From the NCBI RefSeq assembly GCF_001457025.1, contig NZ_KQ758607.1:1-64000 (forward strand): a stretch of DNA of 64,000 bases, written 5' to 3'. Positions within the stretch are counted from its first letter, which is position 1. The number at the start of each line of letters is the position of its first letter. The position numbers and the translations under genes are program-made. Below, one piece after another: positions 39,301 to 46,725 of this stretch. The notes below the pieces were generated by a model. It had not been told where the DNA came from. It worked only from the letters and a program-made list of their open reading frames with translations, and did not search any database. The DNA comes from Pseudarthrobacter enclensis. GTDB taxonomy: Bacteria; Actinomycetota; Actinomycetes; Actinomycetales; Micrococcaceae.

Positions 39301-39347
39301 ACCTGCGTCCTTTCCAGCTGGTGACCCTGCGGTTCTCCCGCCCCTGA
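36315..39347 (+). CDS. GH38 alpha-mannosidase
   Basis: A 1010-residue cytoplasmic zinc glycosidase that removes alpha-linked mannose. Zinc ligands His264 and Asp266 lie in GHAHIDSAWLWPVRETVRK; the nucleophile is Asp376 in EAWLPDSFGYSAALPQI. A further histidine region is QFHDILPGSSIAWVH. The C-terminal half is the beta-sandwich typical of the family. The start is TTG 36315 with AGAGGG six bases upstream; a nearby ATG (36319) is out of frame. It stands alone, with no transporter beside it. Confidence 0.93.
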   Translation: MHDDRRITEVRLARFVRERIDPAVYGRTLPLTLSSWDVPDEPVPALEAMRQQFHPQEHGAAWGHPWSTKWFRLQGEVPESWGTGPDTGVEVVVDLGFTVQTPGFQCEGIAWRPDGTIIKAISPRNQYIPLKLLGTGMAVDFYVEAAANPDLAQAWTFAATPYGDKASAGTAPHYRLGTIAIAEFNQHVWELQQDVWTLGGLMEQLPPELPRRHEILRALERMMDVMDPDDVAGTAAAGRDQLAEVLSRPAYASAHQLVATGHAHIDSAWLWPVRETVRKCARTFSNVVALMDENPDFVFSCSSAQQLAWIKEGYPELFSRIREKVRAGQFVPVGGMWVESDTNMPGGEAMARQFIEGKSFFLNEFGVECREAWLPDSFGYSAALPQIVKAAGSRWFLTQKISWNQTNRMPHHTFNWEGIDGTRLFTHFPPVDSYNAELSGRELAHAERNYRDHGRGTVSLVPFGYGDGGGGPTREMLAAAARTADLEGSPKVRIGSAESFFRQAEDEYPALPVWVGEMYLELHRGTYTSQARTKKGNRRCEHLLREAELWCATAAVRTGGGFAYPAEELKRLWRLVLLQQFHDILPGSSIAWVHQDAERNYLAIESALEELISQAAAAALGTGERTFLLNSAPHGRSGVPAMAAAEVEAPAGQVRADALDGGFVLDNGLVRAVIDADGLLSSLLDHPSGREAIAPGQRGNLLELHRDTPNEWDAWDIDEFYRRNVTPLTRAESIRLEESPGGAAVVVERLAGASPLTQRISLAAGSPSLEITTSVDWQEREKLLKLGFALDVRADRSASETQFGHVFRPTHTNTSWEAAKFEICAHRWIHVGEPGYGVAVSNSSTYGHDVSRNIRESDGGTTTTVRLSLLRAPKFPDPQADRGSHELTVTVRPGADIAAAVEDGYRTNLAPRIVRGAAPVEALFSVDNPQLVVEAVKLAEDGSGDVVVRLYESLGQRSAGRITANFPVRDVAATDLLERPEQAPGVAPDREGAALNLRPFQLVTLRFSRP

Positions 39348-39397
39348 CGGCCGGGCCGGCAAGCCCGCCGGCGCGGCGAAAGGGCCGTTAAATAGGC

Positions 39398-39433
39398 TGA
39401 GTGGGGGCGGTCCCCAACGGCCGCCACCACTCA
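39398..39433 (+). terminator. Hairpin downstream of the alpha-mannosidase
   Basis: TGAGTGG pairs with CCACTCA, extended inward by GGCGG/CCGCC. It is followed by C-rich rather than T-rich sequence, so termination is uncertain. The rest of 39348-39569 contains no gene; its last 50 bases are strikingly AT-rich for this genome. Confidence 0.4.
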
Positions 39434-39569
39434 TCCCCCCAATGCGTGCAAAGGCCCCCGAAGCAGGGCTGCGTCCAAGAATTTATCCCCGTTCAAAAAC
39501 GCGCCGTGCCTCACCTTCACACATTCATGATTGTTTCATATTCTAATGATTTTGTGAAAGCCGTTTAGG

Positions 39570-40307
39570 TTACTTTTCGGTAAATGACGAGGTGCTGCCC
39601 GCACGCTTGTCCTGGCGGATCCGTGCGGCCCAAATCAGGGCCAGTCCCAGCACGAAGCACAGGACGGCCGTGTAGTTCACCACGAACTCCAGGGCACCGA
39701 GTTCCGGCGGGATGACGGGGAAGAGCAGCGAAAAGGCGATGGCCACCCCGCCCAGGCCCAGCAGGCCTGCGGCAATGCGGACCAGGACAGGAAGGCGGCC
39801 CGCCACGGCGCGCGTCATCGCCGGCAGGAGCACGAGCGAGACGAACGCAGGGTAGGCGCGTCCTGCCGCCCCGTAGTACTCCACCAGCGCATAGTTGCGG
39901 GGATCCTTGCCCGAGACGGAAACCAGCCCCGCCGAAGACCCCGCTGTGTCCATGAGCAGGAAGACTACGACCACCAGGGCGGAGAAGATCAACAGGGCGA
40001 GCCTGCCCGTCCTGCCGGTGATCAACCGATATGCGCCGGTGGCGCCAAAAGCTTTGGAGATGCGGATGCCCAGGAAGAAGATGGCGCCAAAGATCACAAA
40101 CCGCAGCAGCAGGTTGGCCATGTTGATGCCACCCATCGCCTGGTCGATGGCGACGTAGGGTTTCTCGATGCTGAGCAGGATGGCCAGCGCCATCAAGGCG
40201 AAAATGTAGAACAGCGAGGTATTCCGGCCCTTCAGGGCTTCGGGAATACGGGCGACGGCTACCAGGCCGCATACTGCCAGTGTGGTCCACTGCAGGATTT
40301 CGATCAT
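39570..40307 (-). CDS. Polytopic (about 7-helix) membrane protein of unknown function
   Basis: A 245-residue protein with about seven membrane helices, an outside N-terminus (MIEILQWTTLAVCGLVAVARIP) and a short basic tail. No transporter or enzyme signature is recognised. Its ATG overlaps the stop of the HTH gene (ATGA), so the two are translationally coupled. In pattern it resembles membrane proteins paired with Cro/C1-type regulators in actinobacteria, but its job is unknown. Confidence 0.75.
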   Translation of the reverse strand: MIEILQWTTLAVCGLVAVARIPEALKGRNTSLFYIFALMALAILLSIEKPYVAIDQAMGGINMANLLLRFVIFGAIFFLGIRISKAFGATGAYRLITGRTGRLALLIFSALVVVVFLLMDTAGSSAGLVSVSGKDPRNYALVEYYGAAGRAYPAFVSLVLLPAMTRAVAGRLPVLVRIAAGLLGLGGVAIAFSLLFPVIPPELGALEFVVNYTAVLCFVLGLALIWAARIRQDKRAGSTSSFTEK

Positions 40308-41041
40308 CCCAGGTTCTCCCAGATCTTTTCCGTCTGCGCCTGGTCCTGTTCCTGGCGGCGCAGGACCTTGCCCAATGCCTGAAGCCTGTCGCCGGCCAAG
40401 GCGGTCAGGTCGCCGTCGGACATGCTGTCCAGGGCGTCCTGGCGGGCGCCGGGCGGCCAGCCCGCCTCCTCCTCGGTGACCAGGCCGGTGGCCACCAGGC
40501 CGCCGGCCGGTCCGACCCCGGCTGCCAGGGCCGTGGCCACCGCCAGCTCAGGGGTGAGCCTGTTGGCCGTCAACTGGGCCGAGTAATTCTGTGGTGCGAT
40601 TCCGGTGGCAGCGGAGACCCGATGCCGGACCTCGCCGTCGTCGATGGCATCCACCCAGTTCTTGACCGACGTGGCGTGCGGGGCGGGGCTGAGCGGCGCG
40701 GGCGCTGCTTCTTCGCGGCCGAAGGCACCCATGGCCGGCCGTGCCAGGACGGCGCGCAGGAGGTCCGCCGTGGAAACCTGGCTGACCAGTTCGCACCGCG
40801 TGGGCGGCTGCGGCGGCCCGGCCAGGACGCGGTAGGCCTCGAACTCCCCGAGCGCACTCACGGGGTTGATGTTGTAGGCCCGGCTGATGCTCACGACGGT
40901 GCTGACCGACACCTTGCCGCGCACCAGCTGCTGGGCAAGGGTGGTCCGCTTGATTCCGGAGACCCGGCAGACATCTGCCGTGCTGGCATCAGGGGCGATG
41001 CCTTGCAGCCAGCGCTGGAACGCCTTGGCGGAAAGGGTCAT
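40304..41041 (-). CDS. Cro/C1-like helix-turn-helix protein paired with the membrane protein
   Basis: A 245-residue soluble protein. The N-terminus (about 18-70) is a Cro/C1-type DNA-binding domain: STADVCRVSGIKRTTLAQQL then VVSISRAYNINPVSALGEFE. This layout recalls actinobacteriophage immunity repressors. A second similar segment (about 145-190, RVSAATGIAPQNYSAQLTANR) could be another HTH. Start ATG 41041. The 237-bp region shared with the ABC-F gene should contain both promoters. Its overlap with the 7-helix gene suggests regulator and membrane protein act together. Confidence 0.75.
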   Translation of the reverse strand: MTLSAKAFQRWLQGIAPDASTADVCRVSGIKRTTLAQQLVRGKVSVSTVVSISRAYNINPVSALGEFEAYRVLAGPPQPPTRCELVSQVSTADLLRAVLARPAMGAFGREEAAPAPLSPAPHATSVKNWVDAIDDGEVRHRVSAATGIAPQNYSAQLTANRLTPELAVATALAAGVGPAGGLVATGLVTEEEAGWPPGARQDALDSMSDGDLTALAGDRLQALGKVLRRQEQDQAQTEKIWENLG

Positions 41042-41123
41042 GGAATGCTCTCTGCTGAACGGACAGTACGTCGATTTTACCGCGCCGGCCGGCCCCGATT
41101 TTACCCCTGCACCTGTTTCGACT

Positions 41124-41282
41124 ATGCTTGATGGTCGAGCCCGTTGGTCCGTACACCCCCCAAGTCCGGACCAGCGGGTTCTTTCATGCCCGCAGAATGC
41201 CCCGCCTTCCCCGGCGCGGGATCCGGGCCTGCCCCTGCACGGCGGCGCATGGCACCGCGCGGGTGAAAGGACGCACCAATGA
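41124..41282 (+). other. Possible 52-codon leader ORF ahead of the ABC-F gene
   Basis: An open frame from ATG 41124 runs to a TGA that overlaps the ABC-F ATG (ATGA, 41279-41282). It spans the hairpin at 41140-41178. The product (starting MLDGRARWSVHPPSPDQ) is Pro/Arg-rich and unlike known proteins. It may be a regulatory leader peptide, or chance. No strong ribosome-binding site is visible. Confidence 0.3.
41140..41178 (+). promoter_or_regulatory. Attenuator-like hairpin in the ABC-F leader
   Basis: CCCGTTGGTCCG pairs with CGGACCAGCGGG (12 pairs, one G-T) around a 15-base loop, followed by TTCTTTC. It lies about 100 bp before the ABC-F start and after a likely promoter, the place where antibiotic-induced ABC-F genes carry attenuators. 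Confidence 0.5.
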
Positions 41283-42934
41283 CCGCGACCCTCGTTGCCA
41301 AGGACATCTCCGGCGGCCACGGACACCGCAGGCTGTTCGAAAGCCTCTCCTTCACCGTCGCACCCGGGGATGTCATAGGGGTGGTGGGAGCCAACGGCGC
41401 CGGCAAGTCCACGCTTTTGCGCCTCCTCGCCGGCGTGGACCAGCCCCAGGCGGGGTCGGTCAGCCTGGCACCCTCCGACGCTTTTGTGGGCTGGCTGCCC
41501 CAGGAGCACGAACGCGTGGCCGGCGAGACCGTAGCGGGGTACATCACCCGCCGGACGGGATGCGCACAGGCCACGAAGGACATGGAAACCACCGCGGAGG
41601 CACTGGGCTCGGGTGCGCCCGGGGCTGATGACGCCTACTCCCGGGCCTTTGACCGGTGGATGGCTTCAGGTGCCGCCGACCTCGACGAACGCATGCCCGG
41701 CGTCCTGGCCGGGCTGGGCCTGGACACGGGAGCGGACGCCCTGATGACCGGGCTTTCCGGCGGCCAGGCCGCCCGGGTGGCGCTCGCCGCGCTCCTGCTG
41801 AGCCGCTTCGACGTGGTGCTCCTGGACGAGCCCACCAATGACCTGGACCTCGCCGGGCTCGCCACCCTGGAGGAATTCGTCACCGGCCTGCGAGGCGGCG
41901 TGGTTCTCGTCAGCCACGACCGGGAGTTCCTGGCCCGCTGCGTCACCACCGTCGTGGAGCTGGACCTGGCCCAGAACGCAGTGGCCGTGTACGACGGCGG
42001 CTACGATGCCTTCCTGGAAGAACGCGCCGTTGCGCGCCGCCACGCCCGGGAACGGTATGAAGAGTTCGCAGCCACCAAGGCGGACCTGGTGTCCCGGGCC
42101 CGGACCCAGCGGGAATGGAGCTCGCAGGGCGTGCGGAACGCCATGAAGAAGAACCCGGACAATGACAAAATCCGGCGCGCGGCCAGCGTCGAGTCCTCGG
42201 AGAAGCAGGCCCAGAAAGTCCGGCAGATGGAATCCCGGATCGCCCGGCTGGAAACGGTGGAGGAGCCCCGCAAGGAATGGCAGCTCCAGTTCTCCATCGG
42301 CCAGGCGCCACGGTCCAGCTCAGTGGTGTCCACACTCCGTGATGCTGTCCTCCGGCAGGGCGACTTCACCCTCGGGCCCGTGAACCTGCAGCTCAACGCA
42401 GGAGAACGGATCGGCATTACCGGACCCAACGGCGCCGGGAAGTCCACCCTGCTCCGGCTGCTGCTGGGGGCGGTGGAACCGGACTCCGGCAACGCGGCCA
42501 TGGGCGCCTCAGTTGCCGTAGGCGAAATCGACCAGGCACGCGGCCTGCTGCCCGGGCACCTTCCGCTCGCTGCCGCCGTCGAACACGTCCTGCCGGACAT
42601 GGGCCAGGCGGACGTCCGGACGCTGCTGGCCAAGTTCGGGCTGAAGGCGGACCACACGTCGCGGACCGTTGATTCCCTCTCGCCGGGCGAGCGGACCAGG
42701 GCTGCCCTGGCTCTGCTCCAGGCCCGCGGCGTGAACCTGCTGGTCCTGGACGAACCCACCAACCACCTGGACCTTCCGGCCATTGAACAGCTCGAAGAGG
42801 CGCTCGAAAGCTACGACGGCGCGCTGCTCCTGGTCACCCACGACCGCAGGCTCCTCGAGAACGTGCGCCTGGATGTACGTTGGAATGTCGACAACGGCCG
42901 GGTGGTTGAAGAGCGGGTCGGCAGCAATAACTGA
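41279..42934 (+). CDS. ABC-F family ATPase
   Basis: A 551-residue soluble protein with two ATPase domains and no membrane helices. Walker A motifs GANGAGKST and GPNGAGKST, signatures GLSGGQAARVA and SLSPGERTRAA, and Walker B motifs LLDEPTND and VLDEPTNH are all present. The interdomain linker (about 250-340) is highly charged. ABC-F proteins act on the ribosome; some free it from antibiotics, others are translation factors. GAAAGGA precedes ATG 41279. Next to an ABC exporter and behind an attenuator-like leader, a resistance role is plausible but unproven. Confidence 0.92.
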   Translation: MTATLVAKDISGGHGHRRLFESLSFTVAPGDVIGVVGANGAGKSTLLRLLAGVDQPQAGSVSLAPSDAFVGWLPQEHERVAGETVAGYITRRTGCAQATKDMETTAEALGSGAPGADDAYSRAFDRWMASGAADLDERMPGVLAGLGLDTGADALMTGLSGGQAARVALAALLLSRFDVVLLDEPTNDLDLAGLATLEEFVTGLRGGVVLVSHDREFLARCVTTVVELDLAQNAVAVYDGGYDAFLEERAVARRHARERYEEFAATKADLVSRARTQREWSSQGVRNAMKKNPDNDKIRRAASVESSEKQAQKVRQMESRIARLETVEEPRKEWQLQFSIGQAPRSSSVVSTLRDAVLRQGDFTLGPVNLQLNAGERIGITGPNGAGKSTLLRLLLGAVEPDSGNAAMGASVAVGEIDQARGLLPGHLPLAAAVEHVLPDMGQADVRTLLAKFGLKADHTSRTVDSLSPGERTRAALALLQARGVNLLVLDEPTNHLDLPAIEQLEEALESYDGALLLVTHDRRLLENVRLDVRWNVDNGRVVEERVGSNN

Positions 42935-42967
42935 AGCACCACTACACACGAACGCGGAGCAGCACAC

Positions 42968-44881
42968 ATGAGCATGGATCGGGTTGCCTGGGGATCCCTC
43001 CACACCATCACCCGGGCCAAGAGCGGCTCCAAGCCGTTCTCCAAGGCCACCCTGAAGCGTGTCATGGCATTCGCCCGCCCGTACCGGGTCAAGCTGCTGG
43101 CCTTCGTGGGCATGTCCGTGGCCATGGCCTTCCTGGCCGTTGCCACCCCGGTCCTGGCCGGGCAGGTGGTGGACGCCATCGTGGCCAAGGCCGACTCCGC
43201 CGAGGTGATCCGGCTGGCCCTCCTCATCGCCGCGGTTGCCGTCGCCGAAGCGGGTTTCGGGCTGCTGAACCGGTGGTTGTCCTCCAACATCGGCGAAGGC
43301 GTGATCGTGGACCTGCGCACCCGCGTGTTCGACCACGTCCAGAAGATGCCCATTGCGTTCTTCACCCGGACCCGCACGGGAGCCCTGGTCAGCCGCCTGA
43401 ACAACGACGTGATCGGTGCGCAGTCGGCCTTTGCCGGCACCCTGTCCGGCGTGGTGAGCAACATTGTGGCCCTCATCCTGACCCTCATCGTCATGCTCGG
43501 CACCTCCTGGCAGGTGACTGTCCTGGCCATGGTCCTGCTGCCGGTGTTCCTCATCCCGGCCCGGCGCATGGGGTCGCGGCTCGCTGACCTGCGCCGCGAA
43601 GCGGCCGAGCACAACGCCGCCATGAGCACCCAAATGACGGAGCGGTTCTCCGCCCCCGGCGCCACCCTGGTGAAGCTGTTCGGCCGGCCCGACGAAGAGT
43701 CCCGGGAATTCGCCGTCCGTGCCGGCCGCGTGCGTGACATCGGGATCCGCACCGCGATGCTGCAGTTCACCTTCGTGACGGCGCTGACGCTGGTGTCCGC
43801 CCTTGCGCTGGCGCTCGTGTACGGCCTGGGCGGCTGGTTCGCGATCACCGGGCAGCTGGCCGCCGGCGACGTGGTGGTGCTTGCCCTCCTGCTGACCCGC
43901 CTCTACGCCCCGCTCACGGCGTTGTCCAACGCCAGGGTGGAAGTCATGAGCGCCCTGGTCAGCTTTGAGCGGGTCTTCGAAATCCTCGACCTGCAGCCGC
44001 TGATCCGCGAGAAGGAGGACGCCCGCGCGGTGCCGGCTGGTCCCGTCTCGGTGGAGTTCGACGACGTCCGGTTCGCCTACCCGTCCGCGGACAAGGTGTC
44101 GCTCGCCTCGCTGGAAGAGGTGGCCACCCTGGACACCCGCGGCGGGGAAGAGGTGCTGCACGGCATCAGCTTCCGGGTGGAGCCGGGCCAGACCGTGGCC
44201 CTGGTGGGCTCCTCCGGTGCCGGAAAGTCCACCATCGCCCAGCTGCTGTCCCGCCTGTACGACGTCGACTCCGGCGTGGTCCGCCTGGGCGGCAGCACGC
44301 CCGGAACGGGGCTGGACATCCGCGACGCCACGTTCGAATCGCTCCGCGACACCATGGGGATGGTCACGCAGGACGGCCACCTCTTCCACGAGACCATCGC
44401 CTCCAACCTGCGCCTGGCCAAGCCGGACGCCACGGAGCACGACATATGGGAGGCCATCCGGAAGGCACGGCTCGAATCGATGATCCGTGCCCTGCCCGAT
44501 GGCCTGGACACGGTGGTGGGGGAGCGCGGCTACCGGCTGTCCGGCGGCGAACGCCAGCGGCTCACGATCGCCCGGCTGTTGATCGGCCATCCGAGGGTCG
44601 TCATCCTGGACGAGGCGACCGCGGCGCTGGACTCCACGAACGAGGCCGCCGTCCAGGCTGCCCTGGGCGCCGCGCTGGAAGGACGGACCGCCGTCGTGAT
44701 TGCGCACCGGCTCTCCACCATCCGGGCCGCTGACGCCATCCTGGTGGTGGAAGACGGGCGGATCGTGGAGCGCGGGACGCACAGCGAACTGTTGGCGGCA
44801 GAGGGCCGCTACGCGGAGCTTTACCGGACCCAGTTCGCCGAGGCCGCGGCCGTGGCCCAGGACGCGGTCCCGGAACTGTAG
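42968..44881 (+). CDS. ABC exporter (fused permease and ATPase, multidrug type)
   Basis: A 637-residue half-transporter. An N-terminal six-helix permease (about 30-335; LLAFVGMSVAMAFLAVATPVL to LARLYAP-like LLTRLYAPLTALS) is fused to an ATPase domain with Walker A GSSGAGKST, signature RLSGGERQR and Walker B VVILDEATAALDS. It works as a dimer and pumps lipids or drugs outward. It starts 33 bp after the ABC-F gene, so the two are likely co-transcribed. Its stop is only 2 bp from the convergent NUDIX stop. Confidence 0.92.
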   Translation: MSMDRVAWGSLHTITRAKSGSKPFSKATLKRVMAFARPYRVKLLAFVGMSVAMAFLAVATPVLAGQVVDAIVAKADSAEVIRLALLIAAVAVAEAGFGLLNRWLSSNIGEGVIVDLRTRVFDHVQKMPIAFFTRTRTGALVSRLNNDVIGAQSAFAGTLSGVVSNIVALILTLIVMLGTSWQVTVLAMVLLPVFLIPARRMGSRLADLRREAAEHNAAMSTQMTERFSAPGATLVKLFGRPDEESREFAVRAGRVRDIGIRTAMLQFTFVTALTLVSALALALVYGLGGWFAITGQLAAGDVVVLALLLTRLYAPLTALSNARVEVMSALVSFERVFEILDLQPLIREKEDARAVPAGPVSVEFDDVRFAYPSADKVSLASLEEVATLDTRGGEEVLHGISFRVEPGQTVALVGSSGAGKSTIAQLLSRLYDVDSGVVRLGGSTPGTGLDIRDATFESLRDTMGMVTQDGHLFHETIASNLRLAKPDATEHDIWEAIRKARLESMIRALPDGLDTVVGERGYRLSGGERQRLTIARLLIGHPRVVILDEATAALDSTNEAAVQAALGAALEGRTAVVIAHRLSTIRAADAILVVEDGRIVERGTHSELLAAEGRYAELYRTQFAEAAAVAQDAVPEL

Positions 44882-44883
44882 CG

Positions 44884-45315
44884 TTACCCTTCTGCCGGGT
44901 CCGCCGCAGGGTCCGCCAGGACTGGCAGGATGTGGTCCGTCAGCAGGGGCGCGAGGTCGCCGGGCAGGGCGGCACTGTCCGCCCCGTCGATGGGCAGCCA
45001 GCGGATCTCGGCGATCTCCGCCGACGGGTGCGCCTCCCAGGTCCCTGAAGCCACGTAGACGGTTGCCTCGATGTCGGTGTCGGCCTCGTTGGCGGCGTCG
45101 GCGATCCAGACCCCCAGCAGCCGGAGGTCCTGCGGGGGGATGGCGATGCCCACCTCCTCCTGCAGTTCGCGGGACGCCGCCTGGACGGCGGTTTCGCCGG
45201 GTTCGGGTTTGCCGCCCGGGTGCATGAACATGCCGGTGCCGCGTTTGCGGACGGTAAGCAGGCGGCCGGCGGCGTCGAACACGCAGACGGCGGACACCAC
45301 GATCCTGTGCTTCAT
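44884..45315 (-). CDS. NUDIX hydrolase
   Basis: A 143-residue pyrophosphohydrolase. The Nudix box is GGKPEPGETAVQAASRELQEEVGI (split: G-x5-E then REL-x2-E-E-x-G), complete. The start (VVSAVCVFDAAGRLLTVRKRGTGMF) and length suggest a MutT-like house-cleaning enzyme, but the substrate is unknown. ATG 45315 overlaps the stop of the DUF6314 gene (ATGA), so it is translated with it. Confidence 0.92.
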   Translation of the reverse strand: MKHRIVVSAVCVFDAAGRLLTVRKRGTGMFMHPGGKPEPGETAVQAASRELQEEVGIAIPPQDLRLLGVWIADAANEADTDIEATVYVASGTWEAHPSAEIAEIRWLPIDGADSAALPGDLAPLLTDHILPVLADPAADPAEG

Positions 45316-45761
45316 GCGGTTGCGCTCCGGGTCAGGTGCGAGGTCAGCAGCAGGTCCTTTCGGGGTCCGGCCACGTCCCAGCTGTAGCTGAACCGGTCCG
45401 GACCCTCGAAGGCATAGGCCACGCGGTAGGTATCCGGATCGCACCAGTGGTTGTCCAGGTTGGCCTCCGGGCTGAAACTCATGTGGTGGAACGGGCGCCC
45501 GTCCGGGAAGAAGACCGCCATTTCCTCCGGACGGCTGCCGGACCTGAGGACGTAGTCACGGGTGGCGGGTCCGGTGAAGGTGGGCCAGCGCATGGTGCCT
45601 TCCTCATGCAGGTCCAGGCCGCCGTCGGGCGTTGGCGTGAAGAGGACGACGCCGGAAAAGGTTCCGCGGGTGCCGGACGCCCGGTCCAGCAGGTCCCGTT
45701 CGACGGTCCACCGGCCGGCGAGATAGGCGCGCAGGTCAAACGCGGGGGACCGGTCATTCAA
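45312..45761 (-). CDS. DUF6314 protein
   Basis: A 149-residue soluble protein of the DUF6314 family, a small beta-barrel-like fold of unknown function (YLAGRWTVERDLLDRASGTRGTFSG, MRWPTFTGPATRDYVLR, FHHMSFS, HWCDPDTYRVAYAF). The only start in the right frame near the N-terminus is TTG 45761, two bases after the tRNA-Arg gene, which puts any ribosome-binding site inside the tRNA. A downstream start is therefore also possible. Its stop overlaps the NUDIX start. Confidence 0.75.
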   Translation of the reverse strand: MNDRSPAFDLRAYLAGRWTVERDLLDRASGTRGTFSGVVLFTPTPDGGLDLHEEGTMRWPTFTGPATRDYVLRSGSRPEEMAVFFPDGRPFHHMSFSPEANLDNHWCDPDTYRVAYAFEGPDRFSYSWDVAGPRKDLLLTSHLTRSATA

Positions 45762-45762
45762 G

Positions 45763-45835
45763 TGCCCTCGATTGGAATCGAACCAACGACACCGGCTTTA
45801 GGAGAGCCGTGCTCTATCCACTGAGCTACGAGGGC
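45763..45835 (-). tRNA. tRNA-Arg (anticodon CCU)
   Basis: A 73-base cloverleaf. Acceptor arm GCCCTCG pairs with CGAGGGC; the D arm is AGCTCAGTGGATAGAGC; the anticodon stem CGGCT/AGCCG encloses CTCCTAA with CCT at 34-36; the T arm contains GGTTCGATTCC. The discriminator is A. CCA is not encoded. It reads the rare arginine codon AGG. Confidence 0.96.
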
Positions 45836-45918
45836 GGGCATCCAGGGGACCGGCGGGGCCGGTCCGGACGGACACGCATACCAGCATACAAGGTGTGGGG
45901 CCGTACTACGCTCAAGGC

Positions 45919-46677
45919 ATGAGTTCAGCCCCGTCCGCCGCGCCCGCTGCCGCTTTCGTCCCGGACACCGCGTCCACGCGGCAGTACATCGGCGCGTGGT
46001 CCGTGTTGAGCGTGCTGCAGTATTTCGCGGCGGAGGCCGCGGTGGTCATGGCCTGGGCCGGGCCGCGGCCGTACGACCTGCGGACCGGCTACATCAGCGA
46101 CCTCGGTGCGCTCAACTGCGGCATCTACGACGGGCGGCAGGTGTGTTCGCCGCTGAACTGGCTGATGAACGCCTCGTTCGTGGTCCAGGGGCTGGGGATG
46201 ATCCTGGGGGCGGTGCTGCTGACGTCCGGCCTGCTGTGCGTCGCCGCCCGCCCCGGAGCAACGGTGCAGCCGGGCCGCCGCAGGCCCTGGTTTGCGGCGG
46301 CAGCCGTGCGGGTGCTGAGCGGCGCCGCCGGCGCCGGGACAGTGGTCGTGGGGTTGGTGCCCGAGGACGCAGGATCACCCTGGCACTTCATCGGGGCGGT
46401 CACGTACTTCCTCACCGGGGCGGCGGCCCTGCTGGTGCTGGGAGTGCTGTGGCTCCGCAAGACCCGGATGGCCTGGTTCATCCTCGCCTGCGGCGCAGTG
46501 TCGCTGGCCGCGCTCGCCACCGGCGGCCTGACCGGGATGGCGGTTCCCGAACCCGGCACGCTGGAACGGCTGATGGGCTACCCGGTCACGGTGGGCATGG
46601 CCATGGCCGGCATCGTGATCGCGCGCCGCGTGCACCGGCACCGGAAACACCTGAGGGCTTCAGCGATTGCTCCGTAA
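45919..46677 (+). CDS. DUF998 membrane protein
   Basis: A 252-residue membrane protein with about six helices and the DUF998 pattern (WAGPRPYDLRTGYISDLGA, CSPLNWLMNASFVVQGLGMI, VPEDAGSPWHFIGAVTYF). The family includes uncharacterised bacterial proteins related to the Frag1/CREST fold; function unknown. ATG 45919 follows CAAGGC. Its last four codons and stop lie inside a 16-bp-arm inverted repeat shared with the convergent gene's 3' region. Confidence 0.85.
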   Translation: MSSAPSAAPAAAFVPDTASTRQYIGAWSVLSVLQYFAAEAAVVMAWAGPRPYDLRTGYISDLGALNCGIYDGRQVCSPLNWLMNASFVVQGLGMILGAVLLTSGLLCVAARPGATVQPGRRRPWFAAAAVRVLSGAAGAGTVVVGLVPEDAGSPWHFIGAVTYFLTGAAALLVLGVLWLRKTRMAWFILACGAVSLAALATGGLTGMAVPEPGTLERLMGYPVTVGMAMAGIVIARRVHRHRKHLRASAIAP

Positions 46678-46716
46678 CTGCCGTTTTGGGGGTCCAAAAG
46701 GGCAGTTACGGAGCAA
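46667..46716. repeat. Long perfect inverted repeat spanning the DUF998 stop codon
   Basis: TTGCTCCGTAACTGCC (46667-46682) is repeated exactly inverted at 46701-46716. Inside, TTTTGG and CCAAAA form a second stem. The 50-bp unit could act as a bidirectional terminator for the two convergent genes, or be a dispersed palindromic (REP-like) element inserted at a gene end. It supplies the codons Ile-Ala-Pro-stop. Confidence 0.9.
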
Positions 46717-46725
46717 CGGTTAGCG

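Noticed and set aside
39560-39585. TTTAGGTTAC as a DtxR half-site
   Set aside because: Only one half matches and it lies at the 3' end of a gene, not in a promoter.
42509-44782. 757-codon open frame opposite the ABC-F and ABC exporter genes
   Set aside because: It crosses two well-supported genes and their junction, with a His/Gly/Asp-rich composition expected from the reverse strand of such genes.
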